Assembly (NCBI RefSeq): GCF_019823065.1
Contig: NZ_CP081966.1
Location: 3,193,501-3,257,500 of the forward strand
Direction of reading: 5' to 3'
Length of the DNA stretch: 64,000 nucleotides
Source of the DNA: Pseudomonas mosselii
GTDB lineage: Bacteria > Pseudomonadota > Gammaproteobacteria > Pseudomonadales > Pseudomonadaceae
Part shown: positions 38,502 through 48,332 of the stretch, piece by piece
Layout: each line of letters begins with the position of its first letter
Position numbering within the stretch: the first letter of the stretch is position 1
Position numbers and translations under genes: made by a program
Notes under the pieces: model-generated
Told to the model about the DNA's origin: nothing
Database searches by the model: none
The model's input: only the letters and a program-made list of their open reading frames with translations

Positions 38502-38881
38502 CCGACCTGATCGAAGTGAAGACGGCGGACCTGGCCGGCGAGGCGCTGGGGTGGGCCGTCGGGATTGCTGAAGGCCTGGACCTGATCCTGGTACCGCCGC
38601 AGTACGGCAATCCGTGGCGCGTTTTTATGCGCGTGACTGGCAAGGCATCAACTTGGCCTAAGCGATTCAATCCGTGGGAAGACTGGGCGCTGGGCGGGAA
38701 GCTGATCGAGAAGTACCGCGTCGGCTTCGGCCTCTACTCGGACTATTTCTTTGCCGTCACCGGCCTGGATGACCTGCCGGGCGATGCGGACGGCTCAACC
38801 CACTTGGTTGCCGCCTGCCGCGCCATAGCCGCCGCCAAGCTCGGCGATGCCGTCAACGTGCCAAAGGGGCTGATGCAATGA
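38498..38881 (+). CDS. NinX-like protein (DUF2591)
   Basis: A 127-residue protein fitting DUF2591: MTDLIEVKTADLAGEALGWA at the N-terminus, then DWALGGKLIEKYRVGFGL and AACRAIAAAKLGDAVNVP. NinX proteins occur in phage nin and early regions; the role is not defined. Its stop overlaps the micro-ORF that follows. Confidence 0.75.
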   Translation: MTDLIEVKTADLAGEALGWAVGIAEGLDLILVPPQYGNPWRVFMRVTGKASTWPKRFNPWEDWALGGKLIEKYRVGFGLYSDYFFAVTGLDDLPGDADGSTHLVAACRAIAAAKLGDAVNVPKGLMQ

Positions 38882-38928
38882 TCGCCCTCGCCTACATGGC
38901 CTACCTGATCTATCGGGGGCCGCGATGA
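38878..38928 (+). CDS. 16-residue micro-ORF
   Basis: MIALAYMAYLIYRGPR. It begins in an ATGA overlap with the NinX-like gene and ends in an ATGA overlap with the methyltransferase gene. It can either be translated or simply bridge coupling between the two larger genes. Confidence 0.4.
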   Translation: MIALAYMAYLIYRGPR

Positions 38929-39698
38929 ACGATGCCAGCCTTTACCGCGGCGACTGCCTGGAGGTCATGCAGTCGATCCCCGAAGCCAGCGTCGACCTGG
39001 TGTTGGCTGACCTGCCCTACGGCACCACCCAGTGCGCATGGGATGTGGTTATCCCCTTCGCCCCCCTGTGGGAGCAGTACTTGAGGATCGCCAAGCCCGA
39101 GGCGGCTATCGTGCTCTGCGCGGCGCAGCCTTTCACATCAATGCTGGTTGCCAGCAACCCGGAAATCTACAAGTACGAATGGATATGGGAGAAAGGCGCA
39201 GCGACCGGGTTCTTGAACGCGAAGAAGCAACCGCTACGCGCGCACGAAAGCGCCCAGGTCTTCTATCGGCGCCAGCCCGTATACAACCCGCAGATGACCA
39301 CCGGCCACGAGCGCAAGACATCTAAGCGCAAGTCGGTGGAGTCCGAGTGCTACGGCAAGGCCCTACAACTTACCGAGTACGACTCGACAGACCGATACCC
39401 GCGCTCGGTGCAGTTCTTCTCGAGCGACAAGCAGAAGGCCAACTTCCACCCGACTCAGAAGCCCGTAGCGTGGATGCAGTTCCTGATCACCACATACACT
39501 AACCCGGACCAGGTGGTGCTCGACAATACCATGGGCAGCGGTACCACCGGCGTCGCCTGCGTGCAACTGGGCCGGCGCTTCATCGGCATCGAACAGGACG
39601 AAGCGCACTTCGCCACCGCGCAACAGCGCATCGCTGAGGCCATCACCATTCGCGACACCCCGGAAGCGCAGATCGAGCTGTTCGAAGCGCGGGCCTAA
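38925..39698 (+). CDS. DNA methyltransferase (N6-Ade/N4-Cyt type)
   Basis: A 257-residue beta-class enzyme: the catalytic DLPYG (DPPY variant) is at about residues 29-33 and the AdoMet motif DNTMGSGTTGVAC near 199-211, with target-recognition sequence between. No cognate restriction enzyme is nearby, so it is an orphan enzyme that may protect phage DNA or alter gene control. It is the last large early gene before the excisionase. Confidence 0.9.
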   Translation: MNDASLYRGDCLEVMQSIPEASVDLVLADLPYGTTQCAWDVVIPFAPLWEQYLRIAKPEAAIVLCAAQPFTSMLVASNPEIYKYEWIWEKGAATGFLNAKKQPLRAHESAQVFYRRQPVYNPQMTTGHERKTSKRKSVESECYGKALQLTEYDSTDRYPRSVQFFSSDKQKANFHPTQKPVAWMQFLITTYTNPDQVVLDNTMGSGTTGVACVQLGRRFIGIEQDEAHFATAQQRIAEAITIRDTPEAQIELFEARA

Positions 39699-39753
39699 CC
39701 CCTCCCCAACTACTCAAGCCCGCCGACATGCGCGGGCATGGAGAGCTATTGCC

Positions 39754-40101
39754 ATGACGAAACACAAACACACGCCAGGCCCCTGGCACATTGAAGGGGT
39801 CGTCCAAAACACCGGATCAATATCGGTCTGCGCAGGCAGGATGGGTATTGCCGACGTCGTGAATGGCGTCAGCATTTTCCAGGCGCTCACCGGCGAAGAG
39901 CCCAGAACGCAGATGGCAAACGCCCAACTGATCGCTGCGGCGCCCCTGCTGCTGGACGATCTGATCGACGCCGCCGCCCAGCTGCGCAAGTACGAAGCCT
40001 TGCACCGCGCCAAGGGCACCGCTGACAACCTGGCCAAGGCCGAGGTCAACGCCGAACTGGCCTCGCGCTTCGAGCAGACCATCGCCGCGGCAACGGCCTG
40101 A
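39754..40101 (+). CDS. Phage protein with ANAQLIAAAP motif
   Basis: A 115-residue protein: KHTPGPWHIEG at the start and ANAQLIAAAPLLLDDLIDAA centrally, followed by a helical end. The TPGPW/ANA.LIAAAP frame is very frequent in phages, function unknown. A GCCCGC / GCGGGC hairpin (39718-39737) separates it from the methyltransferase gene. Confidence 0.7.
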   Translation: MTKHKHTPGPWHIEGVVQNTGSISVCAGRMGIADVVNGVSIFQALTGEEPRTQMANAQLIAAAPLLLDDLIDAAAQLRKYEALHRAKGTADNLAKAEVNAELASRFEQTIAAATA

Positions 40102-40138
40102 CCACCAACCTGCCGCCACCGGCGGCGTGGAGACAAAC

Positions 40139-40513
40139 ATGCATTCAAAAAGGAAGAAGCCAGGCGATGAACACGCCGGGCAGGAACAGGCCGTTGCCCA
40201 AGAAATGGACAAGGTGACGGAGGAAAGGATGGCCGAACTGCTGGGGATCACGCTGCGAGCGCTCCAGACCAGGCGCCAGCGGGGGAAAATCCCCGAAGGC
40301 GTCTGGAACAAGAACGGCCGCAACATCATGTACAGCAGATGGAGATATGAGGAATGGCTCGAAAGCCTGTGGGTCTGCCCCCTGGAATTGAAATCCGAGG
40401 AGACTCGCTCCGAATCCGTTTCACTTGGAACGGTGAGCGTCGCGGCGAAACCCTCACCCATCCCCCGACGGCGCAGGGCATCCGCGCTGCCAGCCGTGTA
40501 CGTGATCAAGTAG
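40139..40513 (+). CDS. Excisionase-like protein
   Basis: A 124-residue protein with a MerR/excisionase-like helix-turn-helix: VTEERMAELLGITLRALQTR, RQRGKIPEGVWNKNGRNIMY, then [17 protein letters not shown] precedes ATG 40139. It directs excision by bending DNA next to the integrase site. Its last 160 bases overlap the integrase start in a different frame. The overlapped C-terminal part ([20 protein letters not shown]) is basic and low in complexity. Confidence 0.7.
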   Translation: MHSKRKKPGDEHAGQEQAVAQEMDKVTEERMAELLGITLRALQTRRQRGKIPEGVWNKNGRNIMYSRWRYEEWLESLWVCPLELKSEETRSESVSLGTVSVAAKPSPIPRRRRASALPAVYVIK

Positions 40514-41568
40514 TCAACCTGATCCGCCACAACCTGCTGGATGAGGAGAAGTACGCAGAGATCTTCCCGGGCTCGGAGGTGGCCAAGCGCTCCGCCGAGA
40601 CCATACCGAGCCTGGGTGACTACTCGCAGATGTGGCTCAACAGCAGGCACATCGTGAAGGGAACTCGCGACAACTACGTCAGCACCTTGAATCTGTACTG
40701 GATGCCCTACCTGGGTCTACGCCGAATCGACATGATCACACCGACGATGCTGCGGGGAGTCATCTCGCAAATTCAGTGGACTTCGGCAGGCGTTAAGCGC
40801 AATGCGATCATCAAGCTGGCCAGCATTTTCAAGACAGCCGTGCTTGACGGCCTGATCACCAAGAACCCAACGGCCTCGCTCGACAAGCCAACGGCGGTGA
40901 AAAAGGTAGTTGATCCTTACACCCGCGCTGAAGCGGAGGCGATCATCGAGCATCTCTATGCTACGTGCCAGAAGTACGCGCAGATCTATGCCGCCTTCTT
41001 CGAGTTCAGCTTCTTCACCGGCGTGCGCCCTGGTGAGGCAATGGGTCTGCAATGGCAGGACATCAACATCGAGGAGCGCACAGCAACAATCCAGCGCATC
41101 ATCGTTGATCGCCAGCCTGCAGACAGGACGAAGACAAAATATCACCGGGTGGTGCTGCTGAATGACCGAGCGCTAAACGCCTTAAGACAAGCGCAGCGCC
41201 TGGCCGACTTGAGGCGGATGGCTTCAAAGTCGGCCTACCCTACAAGCCCATTTGTGTTCCAGCCGAGCAAAGGTGGGCTGTGGATCAACGAACCAAGTGT
41301 TACAATCCGCCACTTCAAATCAGCGCTCAAGGCGCTGGACATCCGTGAACGCCGGCAGTACGACACCCGCCACACCTACGCAACCATGTGCCTGATGGCT
41401 GGGATGAACCCCGCGTTCATCGCGAACCAGCTCGGCCATAGCGTCGAGATGTTGCTCTCTACCTACGCGAAATGGATCAGCTCCTCCTCGGACTGGAGGG
41501 AGCTGGAGAAGCTGCCGCCCCGAGTCGAATTGGCCCAAAATTGGCCCAAAACTGACGAGAGGGCCTAA
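40354..41568 (+). CDS. int: Tyrosine integrase
   Basis: A 404-residue site-specific recombinase. An arm-type N-terminal domain ([20 protein letters not shown]) is followed by a core-binding domain and the catalytic domain with Arg in [14 protein letters not shown], the DTRHTYATM box (His-x-x-Arg region), [11 protein letters not shown] with the nucleophile Tyr. It lies at the extreme right of the prophage, so attR should be just past its stop. Confidence 0.95.
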   Translation: MARKPVGLPPGIEIRGDSLRIRFTWNGERRGETLTHPPTAQGIRAASRVRDQVVNLIRHNLLDEEKYAEIFPGSEVAKRSAETIPSLGDYSQMWLNSRHIVKGTRDNYVSTLNLYWMPYLGLRRIDMITPTMLRGVISQIQWTSAGVKRNAIIKLASIFKTAVLDGLITKNPTASLDKPTAVKKVVDPYTRAEAEAIIEHLYATCQKYAQIYAAFFEFSFFTGVRPGEAMGLQWQDINIEERTATIQRIIVDRQPADRTKTKYHRVVLLNDRALNALRQAQRLADLRRMASKSAYPTSPFVFQPSKGGLWINEPSVTIRHFKSALKALDIRERRQYDTRHTYATMCLMAGMNPAFIANQLGHSVEMLLSTYAKWISSSSDWRELEKLPPRVELAQNWPKTDERA

Positions 41569-41600
41569 ATACACCTCTGGAACCCCCGCAGGACAAGCAC

Positions 41601-43187
<1,587 letters not shown>

Positions 43188-43209
43188 GCCAACGCTGAGT
43201 AACCTTCAT

Positions 43210-43253
43210 CGCGGGGCAAGTCGCGGCGGTACGCCGATGCGACTTGCCCCGCG
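43210..43253. repeat. Long inverted repeat between ybiT and MFS gene
   Basis: A 15-base arm CGCGGGGCAAGTCGC and its exact complement are separated by 14 bases. The GCGGGGCAAG core is typical of P. putida REP-type elements. It may act as a terminator of ybiT. Confidence 0.7.
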
Positions 43254-43340
43254 ACACGTTTAATTAGTTAGCCTGCTTTCTTTTCCGTCGCGCGGCAGCC
43301 ATGATGGGCACAGCCCCACCGCCCGCCCGCGAACGAGCCC

Positions 43341-44507
43341 ATGACCGCGCCACACGCCTCCAGCGTCACCCTGCAGATTCTCTCGATCGTCCTCTACACC
43401 TTCATCGCCTTCCTCTGCATCGGCCTGCCGATCGCGGTGCTGCCTGGCCATGTGCACGACCAGCTGGGCTTCGGCGCGGTGATCGCCGGCCTGACCATCG
43501 GCCTGCAGTACCTGGCCACCCTGCTCAGCCGGCCCTTCGCCGGGCGGGTGGCGGATACCCTTGGCGGCAAGCGCGCGATCCGCTACGGCCTGTACGGCAT
43601 CGCCGGCTGCGGTGTGCTGACCCTGCTGTCGGCCTGGGCCCTCGCCCTGCCCTGGCTGAGCCTGGCGCTGCTGTTGGGCGGCCGGCTGTTGCTGGGCATC
43701 GCCCAAGGGCTGATCGGCGTCGCGACGCTGAGCTGGGGCATCGGCCAGGTGGGAGCGGAACATACCGCGCGGGTCATCTCCTGGAACGGCATCGCCTCCT
43801 ATGGCGCCATCGCCATTGGCGCGCCCGCTGGCGTGCTACTGGTGGACGGCCTGAGCTTTGCCGTGCTCGGGCCTGCACTGCTGGGCCTGGCGCTGCTGGC
43901 CCTGCTGGTGCTGCGTACGCGGCCGGACGTGGTGGTGGTGCGCGGCGAACGGTTGCCGTTCTGGTCGGCGTTCGGCCGCGTGGCACCTTGTGGCGTGGGA
44001 TTGACCTTGGCGTCGATCGGTTATGGCACCCTGACCACCTTCGTCACCCTGTATTACCTCGAGCGCGGCTGGGTCGGCGCCGCCTGGTGCCTGAGCGCCT
44101 TCGGCCTGTGCTTCATCCTCTCGCGACTGCTGTTCGTCAATGCGGTCAACCGCTACGGCGGCTACAACGTGGCCATCGCCTGCATGGCCACCGAGGTGCT
44201 CGGGCTGAGCCTGCTGTGGCTGGCGCCGTCGCCGTTGTGGGCGATGGTTGGCGCCGGGCTGACCGGCTTCGGCTTGTCGTTGGTGTACCCGGCCCTGGGC
44301 GTCGAGGCGATCCGCCAGGTCCCCAGCAGCAGCCGTGGCGCCGGGCTGGGCGCCTACGCGGTGTTCTTCGACCTGGCGCTGGCCATCGCGGGCCCGGTGA
44401 TGGGCGCGGTGGCGGTGCACCTGGGGTACGCTTCGATCTTCTGCGTCGCCGCCCTGCTCGCCCTGTCAGGGGTGGGCCTGACCCTGTTGTTGGCCCGCCG
44501 CGGCTGA
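43341..44507 (+). CDS. MFS transporter (YhhS/YfcJ-like)
   Basis: A 388-residue protein with twelve hydrophobic helices. The MFS loop 2 motif is GRVADTLGGKRAIRYG and PALGVEAIRQVPSSSRGAGL lies in the second half. It resembles YhhS/YfcJ transporters of unclear substrate, with efflux most likely. Its last 42 bases overlap, tail to tail, the hydrolase gene. Confidence 0.85.
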   Translation: MTAPHASSVTLQILSIVLYTFIAFLCIGLPIAVLPGHVHDQLGFGAVIAGLTIGLQYLATLLSRPFAGRVADTLGGKRAIRYGLYGIAGCGVLTLLSAWALALPWLSLALLLGGRLLLGIAQGLIGVATLSWGIGQVGAEHTARVISWNGIASYGAIAIGAPAGVLLVDGLSFAVLGPALLGLALLALLVLRTRPDVVVVRGERLPFWSAFGRVAPCGVGLTLASIGYGTLTTFVTLYYLERGWVGAAWCLSAFGLCFILSRLLFVNAVNRYGGYNVAIACMATEVLGLSLLWLAPSPLWAMVGAGLTGFGLSLVYPALGVEAIRQVPSSSRGAGLGAYAVFFDLALAIAGPVMGAVAVHLGYASIFCVAALLALSGVGLTLLLARRG

Positions 44508-45515
44508 ACGCTCAGCGGGCTCCGGCGCGCCCAGAGCCTGGCTAAAGAAGGCGGTGGTCTCGCTGCGTAGCGAGCGGTGGATATGCTGACGGTCGACGCC
44601 CTCGGCGTCCTTGCACAGCACCGGCATGCGCTGATGCTGCTCATCGTCACAAGGGGCCATGAACACGAAGTGCCCGGCGCCGGCCAGCAGGCGGTAGTCG
44701 GGGGTGACCGGCAGCTTGCGCGCCAGGGCATCGGCATTGTGCTCCAACACCAGCAACTGGTCGTTGTCACCGCTGTAGATCAGCGCCGGCACCTGCACGC
44801 CGGCCAATGCGTGACGACCGAACATCAGGCTCAGCGGCGCCATCAGCATCACCGCGCCCACCCGGGGATCGGCGCGGGGCGCCAGCTCGCTGTGGTCGGC
44901 GATCAGCACGCCATGGGTCTTGCAGGCGTCGGTGTCGGTGGGGCGTTGCTCGCAATAGCGGCGCAGGCGTTCGAGGTCGGGCCGTGCGCCGGACAGGATC
45001 AGTGCGGTCTCGCCGCCGGCGGAATAGCCAATCACCCCGACCTTGCCGTCATTCAGATACGGCGCGAGCAGCCTGTCGTTGCGCGCCGCGGTGATCGCGG
45101 CGCTGATTTGCAGTGGCCGGCCATAGAGGTTGCTGAGGGTACCCAGGCGGCTATGGTCACGGTTGTTGTCCCCGGGGTGGACCACCGCCACCACCACGAA
45201 ACCCTGGCGAGCCAAGCCATTGGCCAGGTCATGCAAGGCCATCGGGCTGCCGGTGTTGCCGTGGGAGATCACCAGCAGCGGGAACTGGCCCATGGCCACC
45301 GGCGCCTCTTCGGCGACACGGGTCTGGTAGCCCTCGATGCGCACCGGGCGCGCTTCGCCGCTGGAAGGATAGAACACCAGCGCCTGCATGGGCCGGGCGT
45401 CCACCGGGTCAGTGAGCGTCAGGCGGTGCAACCCGGCCACCCACGGCGCCGCGTCGGCGCGCGCCAGCAGGCCGCCGAGCAGCAACAGCGCCATCAGCAT
45501 ACGGGTTCGTTTCAT
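44466..45515 (-). CDS. Secreted alpha/beta hydrolase (dienelactone-hydrolase-like)
   Basis: A 349-residue protein. A signal peptide covers residues 1-23 (MALLLLGGLLARADA). FPLLVISHGNTGSPMALHDL supplies the oxyanion region, VGVIGYSAGGETALIL the Ser nucleophile, and a late His is in GAGHFVFMAPC. It probably hydrolyses esters in the periplasm. GAGGAG stands about eleven bases before ATG 45515. The C-terminus (RSAAAGQQQGQAHP) is low-complexity and is produced by the overlap with the MFS gene. Confidence 0.8.
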   Translation of the reverse strand: MKRTRMLMALLLLGGLLARADAAPWVAGLHRLTLTDPVDARPMQALVFYPSSGEARPVRIEGYQTRVAEEAPVAMGQFPLLVISHGNTGSPMALHDLANGLARQGFVVVAVVHPGDNNRDHSRLGTLSNLYGRPLQISAAITAARNDRLLAPYLNDGKVGVIGYSAGGETALILSGARPDLERLRRYCEQRPTDTDACKTHGVLIADHSELAPRADPRVGAVMLMAPLSLMFGRHALAGVQVPALIYSGDNDQLLVLEHNADALARKLPVTPDYRLLAGAGHFVFMAPCDDEQHQRMPVLCKDAEGVDRQHIHRSLRSETTAFFSQALGAPEPAERSAAAGQQQGQAHP

Positions 45516-45663
45516 CGCAGGGCACTCCTCGTCGCAAGGCACTGCGCAGCACTCGGGAATGGATGCCAGCATAGAACCCGTCTCGCAGCCAGCACATGAA
45601 AACTGGATGAAAAAAGCCGACTGGCGCGCTGGGCGGCAGTCGGCTTTGGTCAAGCAGTCGCAA

Positions 45664-46275
45664 TCAGGCGGCGGCGAACAGCTCACCGGCAATATGCGCC
45701 TGGGCGGCGTCGATGGCCTTGGCACGGTGCTCCGGACCATATGCCAGGCCATGGGCGCGGACGATTTCCAGGTCGGTGATGCCGATGAAGCCGAGGAACA
45801 CCTTGAGGAAGTCCTCATGGCCGACACCGGTCGGCTGGCCCTGGTGCAGACCACCGGCGGTGGACACCAGGATCACCTTCTTGTCGCCGCACAGGCCTTC
45901 AGGGCCGGCCTCGGTGTAGCGGAAGGTCTTGCCGGCCACCGCCACGCGGTCGATCCATGCCTTGAGCTGGGTCGGCACGGTGAAGTTGTACATCGGCGCG
46001 CCGATCACAACGGCGTCGGCGGCGAGGAATTCTTCCAGGGTCTCGGCGCTCAGCTTGGCCTCGTGGGCCTGGGCGGCATCGCGCATCTCCTCCGGGGTGC
46101 CGGCGGCGACCAGGGTGGCGGCGGAGAAGTGGCTGATGGCATCGGCAGCCAAATCGCGGTAGACCACTTCGAGGCTCGGGTCGGCGGCTTTCCAGGCCTC
46201 GACCACTTCGCGGCTCAGCTGGCGGGAGGCGGAATTGTCGCCCAGGATGCTCGAATCGATATGCAACAGTTTCAT
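45664..46275 (-). CDS. azoR: FMN-dependent NADH azoreductase
   Basis: A 203-residue flavodoxin-like protein: [20 protein letters not shown] (FMN phosphate site), [19 protein letters not shown] and [11 protein letters not shown]. AzoR enzymes reduce quinones and azo compounds with NADH. AGGAG lies before ATG 46275. It is divergent from a LysR-type regulator that is likely to control it. Confidence 0.9.
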   Translation of the reverse strand: MKLLHIDSSILGDNSASRQLSREVVEAWKAADPSLEVVYRDLAADAISHFSAATLVAAGTPEEMRDAAQAHEAKLSAETLEEFLAADAVVIGAPMYNFTVPTQLKAWIDRVAVAGKTFRYTEAGPEGLCGDKKVILVSTAGGLHQGQPTGVGHEDFLKVFLGFIGITDLEIVRAHGLAYGPEHRAKAIDAAQAHIAGELFAAA

Positions 46276-46376
46276 GGGACTCTCCTGTGAATGAAGACCG
46301 CGGCGGTGGGCGATCACGATGGGAGCAATCCTATCGGCACATCGAATAGCTGATAAGTCGGTAAAAACGCGTTAGT

Positions 46377-46396
46377 TTGTTCCACTGATGGAACAA
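46377..46396. promoter_or_regulatory. LysR-type operator between azoR and its regulator
   Basis: A perfect inverted repeat TTGTTCCA-CTGA-TGGAACAA lies 12 bases upstream of the LysR gene start. This location suits autoregulation together with activation of azoR. Confidence 0.5.
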
Positions 46397-46408
46397 TGAG
46401 ACTGTCAA

Positions 46409-47311
46409 ATGCAAGACCTCAACGACCTCTTCTACTTCGCCCGGGTGGTCGAAGCCGGTGGTTTCGCCGCCGCTGGGCGCCAGCTGGGCATCCCCAAGTC
46501 GCGCCTGTCGCGGCGCATCGCCGAGCTGGAGGAACGCCTGGGCACCCGCCTGCTGCAGCGCACCACCCGGCAGCTCAAGCTCACCGCCGTGGGCGAGCGC
46601 TACCTGAACCATTGCCAGGCCATGCTGCTGGAGGCGGAGATGGCCGACGAGGTAGTGGCCAGCATGTCCAGCGAGCCCCGGGGTCGCCTGCGGGTGTCCT
46701 GCCCGGTGGCCCTGGCCCACGCCTTCCTGCCGGATGTGATCAGTCGCTTTCTCACCCAATACCCCCAGGTGCAGCTCGACATGGTGCTGCTCAACCGCCG
46801 GGTCGACTTGATCTCCGAGGGCATCGACGTCGCCCTGCGGGTACGCGACCTGGGCGACGAGGACCCGGCGCTGGTCACCCGGCGCCTGCGCCAGGCGCAG
46901 ATGCAGCTGGTGGCCGCGCCGGGCTTCGCCGATCATATCCGCGAGCCCGCCGAGCTGGCGACCCTGCCGGTGCTCGGCGCGGCCGAAGCCGACCGCCTGG
47001 TGCACTTCCGTCTGCACGGGCCCCATGACCGTCAGGAGGAAGTCGCCCTGGAGCCGCGGCTGGCCATCGACGACTTTGTCGTGCGCAACGCCGCGGTACG
47101 TGCAGGGCTGGGCTTCACCGCCCTGCCGTCGATGTTCTGCGAGGAAGAACTGGCCCGTGGCGAACTGGTGCGCCTGCTGCCAGACTGGTCGCTGCCCGGC
47201 GGCTACCTGCAGGCGGTCTACCCGCACCGCCGGGGCCTGCTGCCAGCGGTACGCGCATGGATCGATCACCTGGCGGCTTCATTCGAAGCCTGTGGAGAGC
47301 GTTATGTCTGA
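46409..47311 (+). CDS. LysR-family transcriptional regulator
   Basis: A 300-residue protein. The helix-turn-helix (VVEAGGFAAAGRQLGIPKSR; LSRRIAELEERLGTRLLQRT) is at residues 10-55 and a substrate-binding domain begins near 90 (RLRVSCPVALAHAFLPDVIS). It probably senses quinone- or electrophile-type compounds, given its divergent partner azoR. The 3' end overlaps the next gene by eight bases. Confidence 0.9.
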   Translation: MQDLNDLFYFARVVEAGGFAAAGRQLGIPKSRLSRRIAELEERLGTRLLQRTTRQLKLTAVGERYLNHCQAMLLEAEMADEVVASMSSEPRGRLRVSCPVALAHAFLPDVISRFLTQYPQVQLDMVLLNRRVDLISEGIDVALRVRDLGDEDPALVTRRLRQAQMQLVAAPGFADHIREPAELATLPVLGAAEADRLVHFRLHGPHDRQEEVALEPRLAIDDFVVRNAAVRAGLGFTALPSMFCEEELARGELVRLLPDWSLPGGYLQAVYPHRRGLLPAVRAWIDHLAASFEACGERYV

Positions 47312-47675
47312 GAAAAGGCTGTCCGAGGAGCAGGTGGCGGCGCTGTGCCTGGCCCTGCCTGGGGCGCGGGAAGACTACAAATGGGGCGGCATCCGGGTGT
47401 TCTCGGTGGCCGGCAACAAGATGTTCGCCGTGCAGGACCTGGGCGGCGCCGGCTTGTCGTTCAAGGTGGCCGACGAGCTGTTCCTCGGCTACTGCGACCG
47501 CCCCGGCATTCGCCCGGCGCCTTACCTGGCGCGGGCGAAGTGGATCAGCATGTTGCCGCCCTACCCGATGGGCCGCGACGAGCTGAGCGACCTGCTTAAG
47601 CGGTCGCACCAACTGGTGGTGCAGCGCTTGCCCAAACGTCAGCAGGCGGGGTTGCTGCTTGGGTCTACAAGCTGA
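47304..47675 (+). CDS. MmcQ/YjbR family protein
   Basis: A 123-residue protein of the MmcQ/YjbR fold: ALCLALPGAREDYKWGG, VFSVAGNKMFAVQDL and APYLARAKWISMLPPYPMGR. The fold resembles cyclophilin-like DNA-binding proteins; the role is unknown. ATG 47304 lies inside the LysR gene end, hence co-translation. Confidence 0.85.
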   Translation: MSEKRLSEEQVAALCLALPGAREDYKWGGIRVFSVAGNKMFAVQDLGGAGLSFKVADELFLGYCDRPGIRPAPYLARAKWISMLPPYPMGRDELSDLLKRSHQLVVQRLPKRQQAGLLLGSTS

Positions 47676-47693
47676 GTGCGCATCGCAGCACCT

Positions 47694-48110
47694 TTATGCC
47701 TGAATGGGCGGCCCTTTGAGTTCGACGCGGTTGCCATCGGGGTCGTAACAGTACAGCGAGACACCCTCACCTTCAGCGCCGTAGCGTTTCTCTGCGGCCT
47801 CGACCCTTACCCCGGCCTCACGCAGCCGTGCGCTCAGCGACGGTTCGTCGAACGGCTCGATGCGCAGGCAGAAATGGTCGACATTGTGCCCGCTCGGGCC
47901 GGGCAGCGGGCCGCCCTGGCGCCCCAGCGGACCATCGACAGCCACCAGGTCGATCAGGCCGTCGCCGGCCCCCAGATGGATCATCCCCAGCGAATCCCTG
48001 CGTTTGCGCACCGGACAGCCAAGCAGTTCATGGTAGAAGGCCAGGCTGCGCTGCAGATCGCCGACGCGCAGGACCAGGTGGTCAATATGCAGGATGGTGA
48101 AAGCTGGCAT
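47694..48110 (-). CDS. VOC/glyoxalase family protein
   Basis: A 138-residue protein of two paired beta-alpha-beta-beta-beta modules. Metal ligands are expected at His in LHIDHLVLRV, His in GHNVDHFCLRI and Glu in DPDGNRVELKGPP. It may be a lactoylglutathione lyase-like or dioxygenase-like enzyme; substrate unknown. It converges on the gene at 47675 with a short gap. Confidence 0.85.
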   Translation of the reverse strand: MPAFTILHIDHLVLRVGDLQRSLAFYHELLGCPVRKRRDSLGMIHLGAGDGLIDLVAVDGPLGRQGGPLPGPSGHNVDHFCLRIEPFDEPSLSARLREAGVRVEAAEKRYGAEGEGVSLYCYDPDGNRVELKGPPIQA

Positions 48111-48332
48111 GGCAGTGCTCCACGTTCAGGCTTTGTCTAGACCATAGCAGCGTCCCCGCCGGCTGACCTTAGGCCGACGCCGTCAATGGCCGACGGTAGG
48201 TCCGCCGCAGGTGCTGTGGGCCAAACGGCTCCTGACATGTCAGCCATCGCCCTGGAAGCGGCTCAACTATGTACCGCCTCAAGCCCTTCCCACTGTCCTT
48301 GAATGGTCGCTCCCCCTTATTGGAATGCGACC

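Larger units (their letters stand above)
1..41590. mobile_element. Lambda-like siphovirus prophage (left end outside window)
   Basis: A contiguous set of phage modules (tail, head, packaging, lysis, replication, immunity, recombination, integration) fills this stretch. The order matches lambdoid siphophages, with late genes leftward and early genes rightward from a central repressor. The right border is placed between the integrase stop (41568) and the ybiT start (41601), because ybiT begins ordinary chromosome. The left border and attL are not in the window, so the attachment core cannot be read. Gene content looks intact: no frame-broken structural gene was found apart from the programmed G/GT shift. 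Confidence 0.95.
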
